NCBI GenBank assembly: GCA_905221605.1 | Contig: CAJNDS010002216.1 | Location: forward strand, 442,501 to 506,500 | Origin: Symbiodinium natans | Lineage: Eukaryota > Sar > Dinophyceae > Suessiales > Symbiodiniaceae | Reading direction: 5' to 3' | DNA length: 64,000 nt | Part shown: positions 25,701 to 38,967 of the stretch, one piece after another | Layout: each line of letters begins with the position of its first letter | Position numbering within the stretch: position 1 is the stretch's first letter | Program-made: the position numbers and the translations under genes | Notes under the pieces: generated by a model | Databases searched by the model: none | Seen by the model: the letters and a program-made list of their open reading frames with translations, nothing else | What the model was told of the DNA's origin: nothing

Positions 25701-28700
25701 CGAGCAAAATGATCTGAACATTTCTGTACAGGGTCCTGGTGTACTGAAGTCCAAAGAGGGGAGTGCTCGTGTTTCCGTTGTGACGGTCTTGTGTACTCAC
25801 GACTATGGGCAGTGTGTCGAACCCTTTCGTCCTACCTGAATGTGTCTCACGGTAGAATCATATTGGAAGTTTTGACCTTTGGGCCGGTGGGGGGGGGGGG
25901 AGGGTAGAGGACTTTATGAGGGGGGGAAGGGATTCCAGGAACCTAAATCCTCAACCCAAAAACCCTCAGCCTTAAGCCCTAAACCCTGAGCCCTAAACCC
26001 TCAACCCCAAGCCCTAAAGTCCTAAAACCCTAAAACCCTCAACCCTAAGCCCTAAAACCCTCAACCCTCAGCCCTAAGCCCTAAAAACCCTCCACCCTCA
26101 ATCCTAAACCCTCAACCCTAAACCCTAAACTCGACAACCCTAAACCCTAAACCCCTAAACCCTAAACCCTAAACCCTGAACCCTAAACCCTAAACCCTAA
26201 ACCCTAAACCCTAAACCCTAAACCCTAAACCAAGCCCTAAGGACTGCCGAAGCCGAGGGGTCTTTCCGAGGCTGTCGATGGTTCGTTGGATCATCCTCTC
26301 GGAGCGACTGTCGAGCGCACTGGTCGCCTCATCCTCGGGGGCGGGTTTAGGGTTTAGGGTTTAGGGTTTAGGGTTTAGGGTTTAGGGTTTTAGGGTTTAG
26401 GGTTTTGGGGTGTAGGGTTTAGGGGTTTGGGGTTTGGGGCTTTTAGGTTTAGGAGTTTCGGGTTTCGGGCTTATAGTTTAGGGTCTTGGTTTAGGACTTG
26501 GGTGCCATCTTGGGGCGGCCAACACTCAATCTGCAGTAGGCGCGCTGCATACCGCCAGCCCGCAACCCTAAGCCAAGCTACGACGATTCACCCGAGGACG
26601 CAGATCGATGGTGAAAGGGTTTGGGGGCCCTAAACCCTAAACCCTAAACCCTAAACCCTAAACCCGGGGGCGTCCAGGAGTTGCGGGTTGCGGGACTCAA
26701 GGCTTGAATTGCGGGGCTCAGGGCCTCAGAAGGGCTCCTGGCAACCCTAGAAACGGGCTTGCTGGGGTTTAGGGTTTGGGTGTCGGGGCTTGGGGCTTCG
26801 GGTCCTACACCCAAAACCCTGAACCCTAAAACCCCAAACCCTAAACCCTAAACCCTAAACCCTAAACCCTCAACCCTAAACCCTAAACCCTAAACCCTAA
26901 ACAACTCTGAGGCCCCCTGCCAAGAAGAGCAGGGAGGGCTTCTTGAGCAACGCTCGGGCGATGGCGATGCGCTGCTTCTGACCCCCAGAGAACTGGGACC
27001 TCAGGGGCTTGGGTTTGGGGTTTAGGGTTTAGGGTGTAGGGTTTAGGGTGCGGAGCTGCAACTGGTATTGTAGAAAGGAGTTAGTGTTGGGAGTTGGAAG
27101 GGTCAATGAACCCGGAAATCTTGTTTGGCTCAAGATGGCCAAGAGCCGTCAGCTTTTGTTGAAAAAGTACGTACGCCTGGGGTTGGGTTTAACGGGGTGG
27201 AGTAGTCCCGTCCCTTCTCCATTATCCTGTCCCCTTAGGGGTGGGTGTTCTTGTTTCTGGTTCGATCTGGGAAATCCATATAGGCGACTGTTGAGGGTTG
27301 GTTTCTTTCCCTGTTCCCTTTCGGTTGCCCCCGTAGGTTATGAGCCCAAATTAGGTTCCCTGCGGTTGAGTGTTCTCTTAAGATCTTTGGGATCAAGAAG
27401 CAATGCCTTCTCCCAAGCGATGGCTCCAACCTTCCTCGGATGGTGGACAGAATGGTGGAGCTGGAAATGGTGCAGCTGAGTCTCTGGGTGAAAGGGCGGT
27501 GCTGGAAGAGGTGATGCCTGGCGCTGAAGAACATCTGGAAGAAGCCTTGGTTGCAGAAGACCCCAATGTGGGTATGAATCCCAATGTGGATATGGTTAGC
27601 AATGCTGAAGCTGAAGGACGTGCTGTTTCTGTATCGCCAAAGCCTGGTGAAAAAAGGAACTGGGACGCGACTGGTGGTATAGACCGTGAAATGGAGGTGA
27701 CTGTTTTACGCGTGTTGCAAAAACATGGGTATCAGCCGTCGACTTCGACTTCGGGCCGAATGGTAGACCAAGGGTCTCAGACCGATCTGATTGGAGAAGT
27801 GCTGCAAGCTGCCAGGAGGCCTCTGAACAAGATTAAAGGGGATCCCTCTGCGAGTTCCCAAGGTGGTGGAAGCGGTTACGAACAGAAGGGCGCGGACAGC
27901 TTTGAAGCTGCACCAACTGCTGAATACGCCGTGGGGGAGGAGGAGATCTTACAGATGGAGGCTGAAAGGTTGCGCCAGTTGTCAGAAGAAGAGGATGAGA
28001 TGCGTCAAGTCTCTGAAAGGGATGGTTTTCGGAAAGATGAGCATCTGATCAAAGCGTGCGATGGGACAACGTGGGAATGGCACTTCCACGAAGATGGGAG
28101 ACAATATTACTACTGCCTGGATACGCAGGAAAGCAAGTGGACGTTGCCGGTTGTAGGTGAAAAGATGAAGAGTGACGAGGTGGTTGGGTCTCCTTCGGGC
28201 AATGAGCTGGAAATGGAGGCTGCACTGGGTTCTTCGTCCTCTACTCCGACGCCTGAGTCTACGAGGGCATTCCAGGGTAGTGTAAATAGTGTAGGTGAAA
28301 AAGATTTTTCCTCTACTATCAGGGATAGCGGTCCTAGGGCTGGTGGTGACGCCCCGACCTCGGGTTCTCCTGATGAGGAGGGGATTCCTGGAAACCGAGC
28401 AGACATCGCTGGAGCTCAACATCTGGATCGGGAAGAAATGGAAGCGCTTTCTGAGGGTGTGGCAGCGGTGGAATCGGTGGGTCCAGAAGAAAAAATGCCC
28501 AATGTGGAGATCGGAACTGTGTCGGCTGCAGAAGAGCGAGTGGTGGATGTGGTACCTGTCGTTCAGGAAGGTGGTCCTGGAGATTTGGAAGACGGAGGGA
28601 AAAAGTTGTGTGTTACGACTGAGGAGGTCTCTTCGTTTGGTGCCAAGAATCCTGCCATTCAAGGGGAAAAAGAAGCTTCTGGAATAGCTGGAGACACGGA

Positions 28701-31700
28701 AGATCTGAAAGATGAGGCCTGGAGCGCCAATGATGCGCGGGTCAATGTGCCAGATAGTACCTGGAGTGCGAAGGAAGCACGGGTTGAGGCGCATATGGCG
28801 TCACGTTCCACGGGCGACTGCAACAATGGGGCGCAGGTCTCCGCAGCAGCTGGTGACGGAGGTTCACAGGTGGACGCACTGGTGCAACCTGAAGTTAGCT
28901 GCGAGGAACGAAATGGCAAGGGCTACACCGGAGCCGATGAGGCAGCTGTGGTCAATGATGGTGGCAATTCTCCTTTGGAAACCATGGAACCAAAGGAGCC
29001 TGCGGTGGAAGACAATGTACCTGCCGTGGATGAGCAATTCAATCGCCCTGCAGTGGAAGAAAATTTGCCTGCTGCAGAAGGTGTGACAAAAGACTCCAAT
29101 GATGGGTCCACTCCCATGAAGGGAGAAGTGTTGCCATCTGGAAGTTCGCCGGAAGTCGACACCGAGCGAACTGCAGCAGATGAGGCAAGGCCATTGGCTG
29201 GAAAAAAGGAAGGTCCTGAGCCCCTGGAGCACAAGATGGATGATCTTGTGGGACTCGTGCAGGAGCCGGACGAACAGTGTGACCCAAAGGTGAAGACAAA
29301 GGATGCGCCAGGAGCCGATGATACAGAGATGGTTTCTGAAGAGCATGCAAAGAAAGTGCCCCGAGCGGGAGCCTTGGAATCACCTGGGGAACATTGCTAC
29401 CAAGAGGGAGATGAGATCATGGGTCTAGCGCGCTGCATCAATGGGTATGGAGCCTTTTTGGACCATGGTGATGTGAATGTATTGATTCCTGCAGAAGGGA
29501 ACAACGCACATCAGTTCAAATTTGGTGATACTGTCAATGGAACAGTGAAGCGAGTGGAAGATGATGGTACCATAATCTTGGACACCTTTCTGGTTTTGGA
29601 AGAGGACGAGGAGGACTCTTCTTCGACGCTGCGTAAATGGAAACCCAGCGGCTGGAATACGTGGTGGACAGATTCATGGTATGCTGGTCAATGGTACCAA
29701 GATTCCGGCAGTCAATGGGACTGGAAACGGGAGGAAGAGCAATCCGATGGAAGGGTTGCTGATCAAGAGTTATCCTCAGAAGAACAAGAGGAAAGGCAAC
29801 TTTATGGAGAAAAGATCTATAAAGTTCTTCTTGAGGATGGAAACGCTGATAAGGCCTATGTGGGCAAAATCACTGGGATGCTGTTGGGTCGCCCAATGGA
29901 AGAGCTACAGGAGTGTGTTGCAGATCATGCATTCCTCAATGCGGAAGCTCGGCGCGCGTATGGCATCTTGCAAAGTGATGGTTGGAAACCTGATGGTACA
30001 GAAAGCACAGGCTTGGGAAAGCTAACCACCTTTTCCCGAAAACAGTACCACAACGCGCTTTTCGAACTGGCATGCAGAAAAAGGAGATTTACTCGACCAG
30101 TTGTGGGTGAAGCGGTGGCAACGGTGCTGAGTCAAGGGGAAGATGAGCTTTGGAACGCGCTTTGGTTGGACACCAAGCGATTTTTGCAGGAGCTTGATGG
30201 TGCAGTGGAATCCATGAGTAAAAGGGAGAACAAGCCAATGGAAGCCTACATGGATCCTGACCAGTACAAAAAGGCTCACATGACTCCACAGACTGTGTCA
30301 CCTGGATACAGCAAGCTGTGCAAGTTCTTCAATAAGGGAAGGTGTCGCAATGGTGATGGGTGTCCCTATGAGCATCGTCGTTATGGTGAAGGTTGGCCAG
30401 AAGGAGGATCAACTGAGCCAAAGAACAGCCAAGAAGCTGGAGATGAGGATGGGAACATCGGTGACCCTCCCACAGAGGAAGGCGCAGTGGATGAGGCACA
30501 GCAGGAGCGGGAGGATTTAGCCTTCCGGGCCAAGTACAACTTTGGTAAAGGTGCATCAAAGGGTGAACCTACGTCGGGTGAGCCAAAAGGTCGGCTGTGT
30601 CTGTATTACAATCAAGGTGGTTGTAAATATGGGACTACATGCAGGTATCTTCACAACGATGACATAGCATTGGAAGGGACTTGGGAGCCCGGCAAATCTT
30701 GGGACAATGCTTCCAGGAAGGCACTAAGGGACGCGGGGTTCCACCATTGCTGTTTCGATTATTACATCAGAGGACGTTGCCGGAAAGGGTCAAATTTCTG
30801 CAAGTACTCCCACGACGAGATGTCAGATGAGCGGCTGACGCACCTGAAACACTTGGTACATGTGGCCAATCAGGTCCGGTTTGAAAAAGAGAGAGGATGG
30901 GAGATTTCGGACAGGAGCACTTTTCAGCCACCTGCGAGTGGGGGAGCTGAATCTTCATCATCCTCGGCACCAAAAGCGCTGCAAATGACCAATGTGTCAC
31001 AAAAAGAAGGTGAAAAGGGTATTCTGGATGAAGCAGAAGCGATGAACAAAAGAATTCGGTGGCTGAATCCACTGGTACTCGGCTTCAAAATCCAGAGGAG
31101 CCAATTGAAAATTGGATGGCTCGCAACGAACACCTTTGGGTGTATACCCCTCATGTAAGTGAGGTGATGATTACACTTGGTGTGACCAACGTGTCGGACT
31201 TGCAAGAGTTCATCTTTGTGGAAGATTTGGTTGACAAAGGGATCAACAAAGTGACAGCATGCAAAATTCTGCAATTGGTTGGTGGTGTCCGATATCGTCC
31301 GGGAGGACCGGAAAAAGCAGTTCCTTCCGATGCATCTGTACGGGTACAACAATCTTCTGGGAGCAAGGGAACTGGAAGAGAGGCGGTGCGAACCCTCACT
31401 CAGGTGCGTGAAGCTGAAGGCTCCGGTGCAAAAACAATGCCGAGAGGCTCCTATCGGGAGCTTTTTGATAAGGTCAGGTGCCGTGATGCTTGGACGCTTG
31501 CGCAGAGGTCTCCGCTGTGCGTACAGAAGCTGCAGTTGGTGGGAGTTGGAATGCCGCCGGTGAACCCGCCAACAAAAAAGTATCGGTCAAGATCAAACCC
31601 TGTAAGAAGGGGAAGGCCCTTGCTGGATAAAAAACAGGTGCGACAGGTGCCACGCTCTCGTTCACAACGACGAGTGCAACCGGCGGAAGTGGTGGAAAAG

Positions 31701-34700
31701 CCAAAGCCACTGGAACTGAAGCCTCGTGGTGGGTTGTCGTATCGGTTCAGCAGAGCGTGGGCAGATGTGGTGGATGATGATGATCAGGCGGAGGCTTTGG
31801 TCTCTTATGCCGCTTCCTCAAGCGATTCAAGCGAGGAGGAGACCAATGCCGCGCAACGCATGAGGGAAATCTTTTTGCAAGAAAGGGATTCACAGAGAAC
31901 TGCGATTCGTGGCAATGTTCCGCTGGGTGGTTCTTCAGGCCCCAATGACGGGCAGAAAAAATCGGTTCACCTTGGCGAAGGGCGCGACAAAGCGTCGCGG
32001 GGGGAGACCCGCCAAGAAGTGACTTCACAAGTTTTTTCGCTACCACAACCTTCTCGTCGAACTGAACAGTCTCAAAAAAGAGCAAGGGATGGCTCAGTTA
32101 TAGTTGGTTCGCTGGCGGTGGGCTCCACGGATGAGGTTTTACCTGGGCAAGGTGTTGCTGGACAGGTGAATGTATCTGAAAGCGCTCAAGTTCTTCCTGG
32201 GCAAGAAGTGGCTGGACAGGAGACGGCGCTGGAAGGAGCAGTGCAAATTTCTGGCGAGGAGACTGACCAAAAAGAAGGAGAAGGTGGGAGCAATGAACTC
32301 CGTGGTGATGGTGCGAAGATATTGGATGTTTGTCCGGTGAAGAAGGACCCTCAGCAATTGCTGGTTAAAGGTCTTCTGACTCGGATTTATTGGAAGGTTG
32401 CTGTTGGCAAGTTGCCTGTGGGGCAAAGAGACTGCCAGAAGGGGTCCAATAAGATGGATCGAAATTTGGTTATTAGCATGTCATCCGAGGGTGCAAGCGA
32501 ACAGGATGAGAACCTGGCACTGGAGGACGATGCTGATCAGTCAATGGGTGATGGTGCGATGGTGGTTATGGTGTATGATCCAGGAACGCTGATTCAGTCG
32601 CCAACAACTGATTGGGTTATGCGTCGCGGTCTGACCGATCGTACCATCTGGCCAGCAATAGCGGCTACGGCACAGAGGATATGTGCTGAAATGGTTCAAG
32701 TGGATGAAATGAATGCCCAGCTAGGGACTGGAGCACTCCTTTTTCAAAGGAGAGATCAAGGACATTATGGTGATCTGCATCATTCGTTCCATGACAATCC
32801 GTGCTTGCCAGCGGTGGGAAATTACCCTCTTTCGGTGATGGGTGCATTGCTATCTCCTGGTCTGGAAGGGGAATTCAAAAATACTGATAAGTTTGGAACT
32901 GCTATGGAGGCAATTGCCTATGATTGGAGTCGCAGTCCAGGCATGGAAGTTCACATTGAACTTATGGCGAGGGTAGCCAAATTGGTTCATCCTTTCCTTA
33001 CCCTAGGAGCTCAAGGGTCAGTGATGTTCTTGGAGTTTCTCTGGCAGCGCGGGAGGGCCCAGTTGATGGAGTTCCTTCAGGCGGCGACTTGCGCTGATCA
33101 ATTGGAGGTTCTCTGGAGAAGGATGGACGACGATGCTGATGAAGAAGTGGATCCTTCGACAGCGGTGCTGGAAGTTCTTGGACCGGAGGTTGCGGTACTT
33201 GATCAAGGGAACAATGAATCCCTTATCCCCATTGAAGATGCTGGAGGTGAGACAATTGGTGACACTGGAAGGGATGGCAAAGCGCCAGAAGTTTCTCCGG
33301 AAGAGGAGACATCCAGTGGGTCATCAAGACTGGCGGACACAAGGATTTTCTTGTGGTCAGTGTACTCCCGCGTTGCTTCCAATTTCTCTACGCAGGACCG
33401 CACTACTGGTAAGATCTTTGACAGCACAAAAGGGTATCCTGGTGAAGGACCAAACAATGGTGACAATCCTTCCTCTAAGAGGAACTTACCCTGGATCTCG
33501 GAAGACTACCTCGACGAAGTGGTGTCAAAAAAGATGGAAAGGTCTTCAGATATGGATGGGTTGGATGGGTTTGTTCCGGGAAGTGAGGGACCGTTGGAAA
33601 AGGTAGAGGTGGAGAATGTTACTGCCTCTAAATTCTTATGGCTCTTTGGAAGAAGGGATATAGAGCTGGGTATAGGAGGTTGTGTCGTTTGAACGCATCT
33701 GGATGCAAGGTTGGAGCAATGAAACGTCCAATCAAAAGGGTGCAGAAGATCGGCGCTAGAAAGGCCTTCCTGAAAATGTTCAATGTTTTTGGATCGTCTC
33801 AGGCGGAAAACCAATCATGAAGGTGGTAGGACCAAGGCCAGGTTTTCCAGCTGTACTCCAAGCATCAAATACTGATAGCACCTTGGGTGAAGGGAGCAGT
33901 TCCCAGGTACATGGCAATGTTCATGTAGAGCAGAATCGCCCTATGGACCGGTACGAGGCAGAGCGCTTGGAGAAGAGGAAGAAAGGCTTCTGCTATTGGT
34001 TCAGCAGGGGAAAAGATCGCTGCAAATTTGGTGAAGACTGCAAATTCATCCATTCAGAAGATGATGTGGTGCTGCATTCGTATTGGTGCAAATACTATGT
34101 GGCGGGGAGACCCTGCTTCGCTGGGAAGGAGTGTGCGTTCTCGCATGATGCAACTGGTGTGAGGTGCATCCAGTTTGCTCAGTCTGGGAAGTGTCGTTAT
34201 GGTGACAAGTGTGTCTTCGAGCATGGTGTTCCGCTGGATGAACAGAGGCCAAGGTCTCCAAGGACGCCCCCAAGGGATGGTCCAAGGAGAAGTTCTGGTG
34301 CAAAAGGTGGAGAAAAGGAGATCTCTCCTGAACAGTTCGATGATGGTGAGGAGGATTTTATGGTTTATGACGATGATACCAAAATGACGGAACTGTTGAT
34401 GGAGGCGATTTCATTTCTGTCCGATGGCAAGTCAGATTTGGCTCGAGCAGAGGCGGACCCACTGTTCAAACTCCTGAAGTTCAATGGAGATGCTGACCAG
34501 ATGGATAGAGAATGGGTTTCGTGGACCACTAGTATGCTGTCCGTGCTGGAACTTCACGAAGTAGTGAAGTCGTATGATGTTTCGCTCGCGGAGGTGGAAG
34601 AATGGGTCAATGACCTGAGGATATGGTTCGAGCGTGCCAACGTGGGAGAAGAGAAAGATCCCAAAAGGGGAAAAAAGAGGTCCCTAGAAAGGGAGTCCAG

Positions 34701-36489
34701 CAAGGATATTCCTGCAGAAAAAGAAGTGGTTGAGACTTCGGAGACGGAGGTTGCCGTTGAGGAGGAGATGAAAAAGGTCAAAAAGAAGAGGAAAGCTGCA
34801 GCTATCGAAGATCCTTACACTCTTCTGGTTCCAAAGCCGAAGAAGATGCCGGCGAACATTGAGAGGGGTGGATCATCATCCAATGCGGTGGTTTCTGCAG
34901 GGGAAAAAGCCTCGAAAATGCGCACAAAGTCAAATGTCGGTGGAAAGACGAAGAAGAAGGAGAAAAGTCAGAGTCCCAAAAAGGAAGAGGTGGTAATGGT
35001 GCAAGGTCCTGAGGAAGAGGATCGTCCATCTGATGTGGATGCACCAGCGTCTACCACTGTGAATGCAGAGCTGGGTCAATCTTGCCAAGCGATTGAGGAC
35101 GCAAAGAGAGAAGGATTGGTATCCTCAATTCAAAGGTGCGTGCAGGATCCTGTTCTTACAGTTTCGGACCTGGAGTATATACTGCTGCAACTTCACCTCA
35201 GAATTGCCAACAATCGGAAAAAGAAGTGATTGGATGGTATGGATGAAGGGATGGTTTTTCTCTTTCTGGAGACAGGTGCGCTGGAACAGCCAATGTGCTG
35301 ACAATGTGGTGGTTACTATTAAGGGTATGGAAATCCCTGATAGTAGAAGTTAGTAGTTTTTCGCGTAGCGAAGACCACGGTTTGTGGTGAAGAAGGCCGA
35401 AGAGTCTTCAATGATAAGAGGATCATGGTGGAAAAAGATTCTCTGTGGTTAGTGGGTTAGCCAATGCGCTATAATTTCGTCCTGGATGACGTAAAACCAT
35501 ATTGTGCATTTCAAGCAGCTGGCTGCTGCCTTAATGGCAGTTTTTGGCCAAAAGATCTGCACCTCCAATGTGTCCTAGGAAATCCTAGGACAGGGGGAGT
35601 GCGGAGCTGCAACTGGTATTGTAGAAAGGAGTTAGTGTTGGGAGTTGGAAGGGTCAATGAACCCGGAAATCTTGTTTGGCTCAAGATGGCCAAGAGCCGT
35701 CAGCTTTTGTTGAAAAAGTACGTACGCCTGGGGTTGGGTTTAACGGGGTGGAGTAGTCCCGTCCCTTCTCCCTTATCCTGTCCCCTTAGGGGTGGGTGTT
35801 CTTGTTTCTGGTTCGATCTGGGAAATCCATATAGGCGACTGTTGAGCGTTGGTTTCTTTCCCTGTTCCCTTTCGGTTGCCCCCGTATAGGGTTTAGGGTT
35901 TAAGGTTTAGGGTTTAGGGTTTAGGGTCTAGGGTCTAGGGTTTAGGGTTTAGGGTTTAGGACCTCAGGATCTTCTTTAGAGGTTTAGGGGGCTAGGCCTA
36001 CCTAAACCCCCTGCCAAGACGAAACATGCATCTTGCGGCCTCAGGACCCACTTCCCTACACCCTTCCTTGCTTCAACACCTGTGCTGGGTGCCGGAGCTT
36101 CCGGACGAGCCACGCGTAAGCCCCTAAACCCTAAACCCTAAACCCTAAACCCTAAACCCTAAACCCTAAACCCCAAAACCTGTGCCCTAAAGCCGTGAAA
36201 AGACAAACCCCTAGACATTCAAGGCCACCTTATGAGGAATCTTCTGCTCTTGGTTGTGACCCTCCCCCCTTGAAAAAACACGCACAACCATAATATTAAC
36301 AACAGTAGTAGTAAGAATAATAAGAATAAATAGTAATTATAGTTGTTATTAACATCATCGTTATTACTGGTATTATTGTTATTCTTAATTTTAGTATTTT
36401 TATTCTGAGTAGTATTATTATTCGTATTATTATTCGTATTATTATTATTAGTATTATTTCTATTCTTATTATTTTATCATTATTAGTAC

Positions 36490-36537
<48 letters not shown>

Positions 36538-38936
36538 GATTACTATTACTACTATTGTTATTAGTGTTAAATATTATCACTCTTATTTTTATGGTAAGAA
36601 TAACAATAGTAATAATAACAATTCTGATGATACAAAGAATTGATAATATGAGAAGAGTCAAATAGTAGTAAAATGCCCCCCAAGAACCCCGAGGCCATCA
36701 CCCTCCCGAACCCACGTAGGTCTCGAAGGCGTTGGGCAGCGCCTGGACGAAGTCCAGCTGCGCCTTCTCTGGCAGCCAAAAGATGCTACGGTTTAGGGTT
36801 TAGGGCTTAGGGTTTAGGGTTTAGGGTTTAGGGTTTAGGGTTTAGGGTTTAGGGTTTAGGGTTTAGGGTTTAGGGTGTAGTGTTTGGGGTTTAGGGTCTT
36901 GGGTTTAGGGTTTAGGGCTTAGGGCTCGAGGTTTGGGGTTTGGGTTTGGGGTTTGGGGTTTGGGGTTTGATGTTTGAGGTTTGGGGTTCGGGGTTTGGGG
37001 TTTGGGGTTTTGGGTTGGTGGTTGGGGGTTCGGGGTTCGGGGTTCGAGGTTCGGGGTTCGGGGTTTGGGGTTTGGGGTTTTGGGTTTGGGGTCTGGGGTT
37101 TGGGGTTTGGGGCTTGGGGTTTGGGATGTCCCCCCCCCTATACTAGCAGTCCTTGATAGTCCTTGATAGGGATTCTACTAGGTGGTAACACAATCCCTCT
37201 AAACACCTAAAACCCCTAAACCCCCCACAACCCCAAAACTCCCAAAACCCCCAAAACCCCTAAAACCCGTAAAACCCCTACTAAAGCTCCCTAAACCCTC
37301 TAAAAACCCTAAAGCCCGAAAACCCTAAACCCCCTACAACAACCCTAAACCCCAAAAGCCCCAAACACCCACCCTAAACCTAAACCCTAAACCCTGAACC
37401 CTAAACGCCAACACCCCTCAATGTGCAAAGGGCGGCGGGGCCTGCTTCACAGCGGCCTCGAAGTCCTGGGCTTACCAGAGTTTCGGGGTTCAGGGGTTGA
37501 GGGTTCAAGGATTAGGGTTTAGGGTTTAGGGTTTAGGGTTCAGGGTTCAGGGTTCAGGGTTCAGGGTTTTCAGGGTTTAGGGTTTAGGGTTTAGGGTTCA
37601 GGGTTTTTAGGGTTTAGGGCTTAGGGTTCAGGGTTTAGGGTTTAGGGTTTAGGGTCAGGCTTCAGGCTCATCAGGATTTTAGGGCTTAGTTTATCAGGCT
37701 GATGGTGCCGGGTTTCGGGGTTTTGGGGTTTTGGGGGTTTTGGGTTGAAGGTTCAGGGCAGTTTGCAAGGTTAAGGATGGTAGGGTTTCGGGGTTGGGGG
37801 CCGAGGCTTTCAGGTTTCGGCTTAGGCCTAGGGGATAGGATTAGGGGGAAATTTGGGGATATAGACCCTCTGAATAAGGTCCCTGTTTAAGAGAGCCAGA
37901 AGAGGGTTAAGAAGGGGTTCCCTTTTAAGGGTCCCCCTTATCCTACCTAGGAAGGCCCTACAACAGGAGTGAACCCCCTTAATACCGACCCACGAACTGC
38001 ATGCCTTGACAAAAATTTGGACTTGGTCCTTTGAGTTCAGGTTTAGAGGGCGTAAGATGCTTTCAGCCTAAGGCTGGTTCAAGGGCGGCTTGGGGTGCGG
38101 ATGCTTGGGTGCAAAATCTTTCGAGTTTAGGGCTAGGTCTTAGACCCTTCAACCTAGGGCTTAGGGTTCGGGGTCATAAGCCCCCGAACCCTTAACCCTA
38201 AACCCTGAAAGCCCTAAGCCCTAAACCCTAAACCCTAAACCCTTAGAGCCCAGAGCCCTGATAGCCCTAAAAGCCCCAAACCAGGCCCTAAAAACCCTAA
38301 ACCCTCACTAACCCTAAACCCTAAACCCTAAGAGCCCTAAAGTTCCTAAAAGCCCTAAAAGCCCCCCAAACCCTAAACCCTAAACCCTAAATCCTAACAG
38401 CCCTGAAAAGCCCCAAAACCAAGCCCCTGGGTCCTCTTCGGAAGCGCCACTGCTCCCCTGCAGGATGTTCTCGCGGACACTGGTGGCGAAGAGCACGGGC
38501 TCCTGCGGAGGGGGGTTTAGGCTTTAGGGTTTAGGGTTTGGGGTCTAGGGTCTAGGGTCTAGGGTCTAGGGTTTAGGGTTTAGGGTTTAGGGTTTAGGGT
38601 TTAGGGTTTAGGGTTTAGGGTTTAGGGTTTAGGGTTTAGGGTTTAGGGTTAGGGTTTAGGGTTTCGGGTTTAGGGTTTCGGGTTTAGGGTTTAGGGTATC
38701 CCGTCAGAAACTCCAAAAGCAACTTGAAAGCAACGAGGGGCTTGAGATTCATGTCCCAGAAGAAGAGACGAAGAGCCGAGAAGGGCAGAAATGGCAGGAA
38801 GTGGAAGCGAAGAGCAGAGGGCCTGGCCCACATAGCCGATCTGCTTGCGGTAGGACTGAATGTTGATGTTCCTCCCAAGGCGAACCATTTCCCTACTGGC
38901 TCTCCGTCGGGAATGGAGCCTTCAAGGGTACGTATA

Positions 38937-38967
<31 letters not shown>

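Larger units (their letters stand above)
27049..35886 (+). mobile_element. LTR retrotransposon without visible pol, inserted in ABC intron 24
   Basis: Two 287-bp direct repeats bound an 8.26-kb interior. A primer-binding site follows the 5' LTR and a purine tract precedes the 3' LTR. The flanks are TAGGG on both sides, and removing the element plus one TAGGG restores a continuous TTTAGGG register. The LTRs differ at 2 of 287 positions, so insertion is recent. The use of an internal (anticodon-arm) tRNA-Met primer is known for copia and Ty5. No reverse transcriptase, integrase or protease motif is visible, so it probably depends on another element's enzymes. It lies antisense to the ABC gene. 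Confidence 0.9.

Noticed and set aside
27982-28794. 270-residue minus-strand frame and other antisense frames in the LTR element
   Set aside because: Shadows of ORF1-3 on the opposite strand; basic, low-complexity and without motifs.
31116-33692. Reverse transcriptase or integrase in ORF2
   Set aside because: I looked for YXDD, HHCC, DDE and D(S/T)G patterns and found none; only a profile search could exclude a very diverged form.
36940-37166. Gly/Phe/Trp-rich frames (GFGVWGLGFG)
   Set aside because: Translation of the GGGTTTGG variant repeat.
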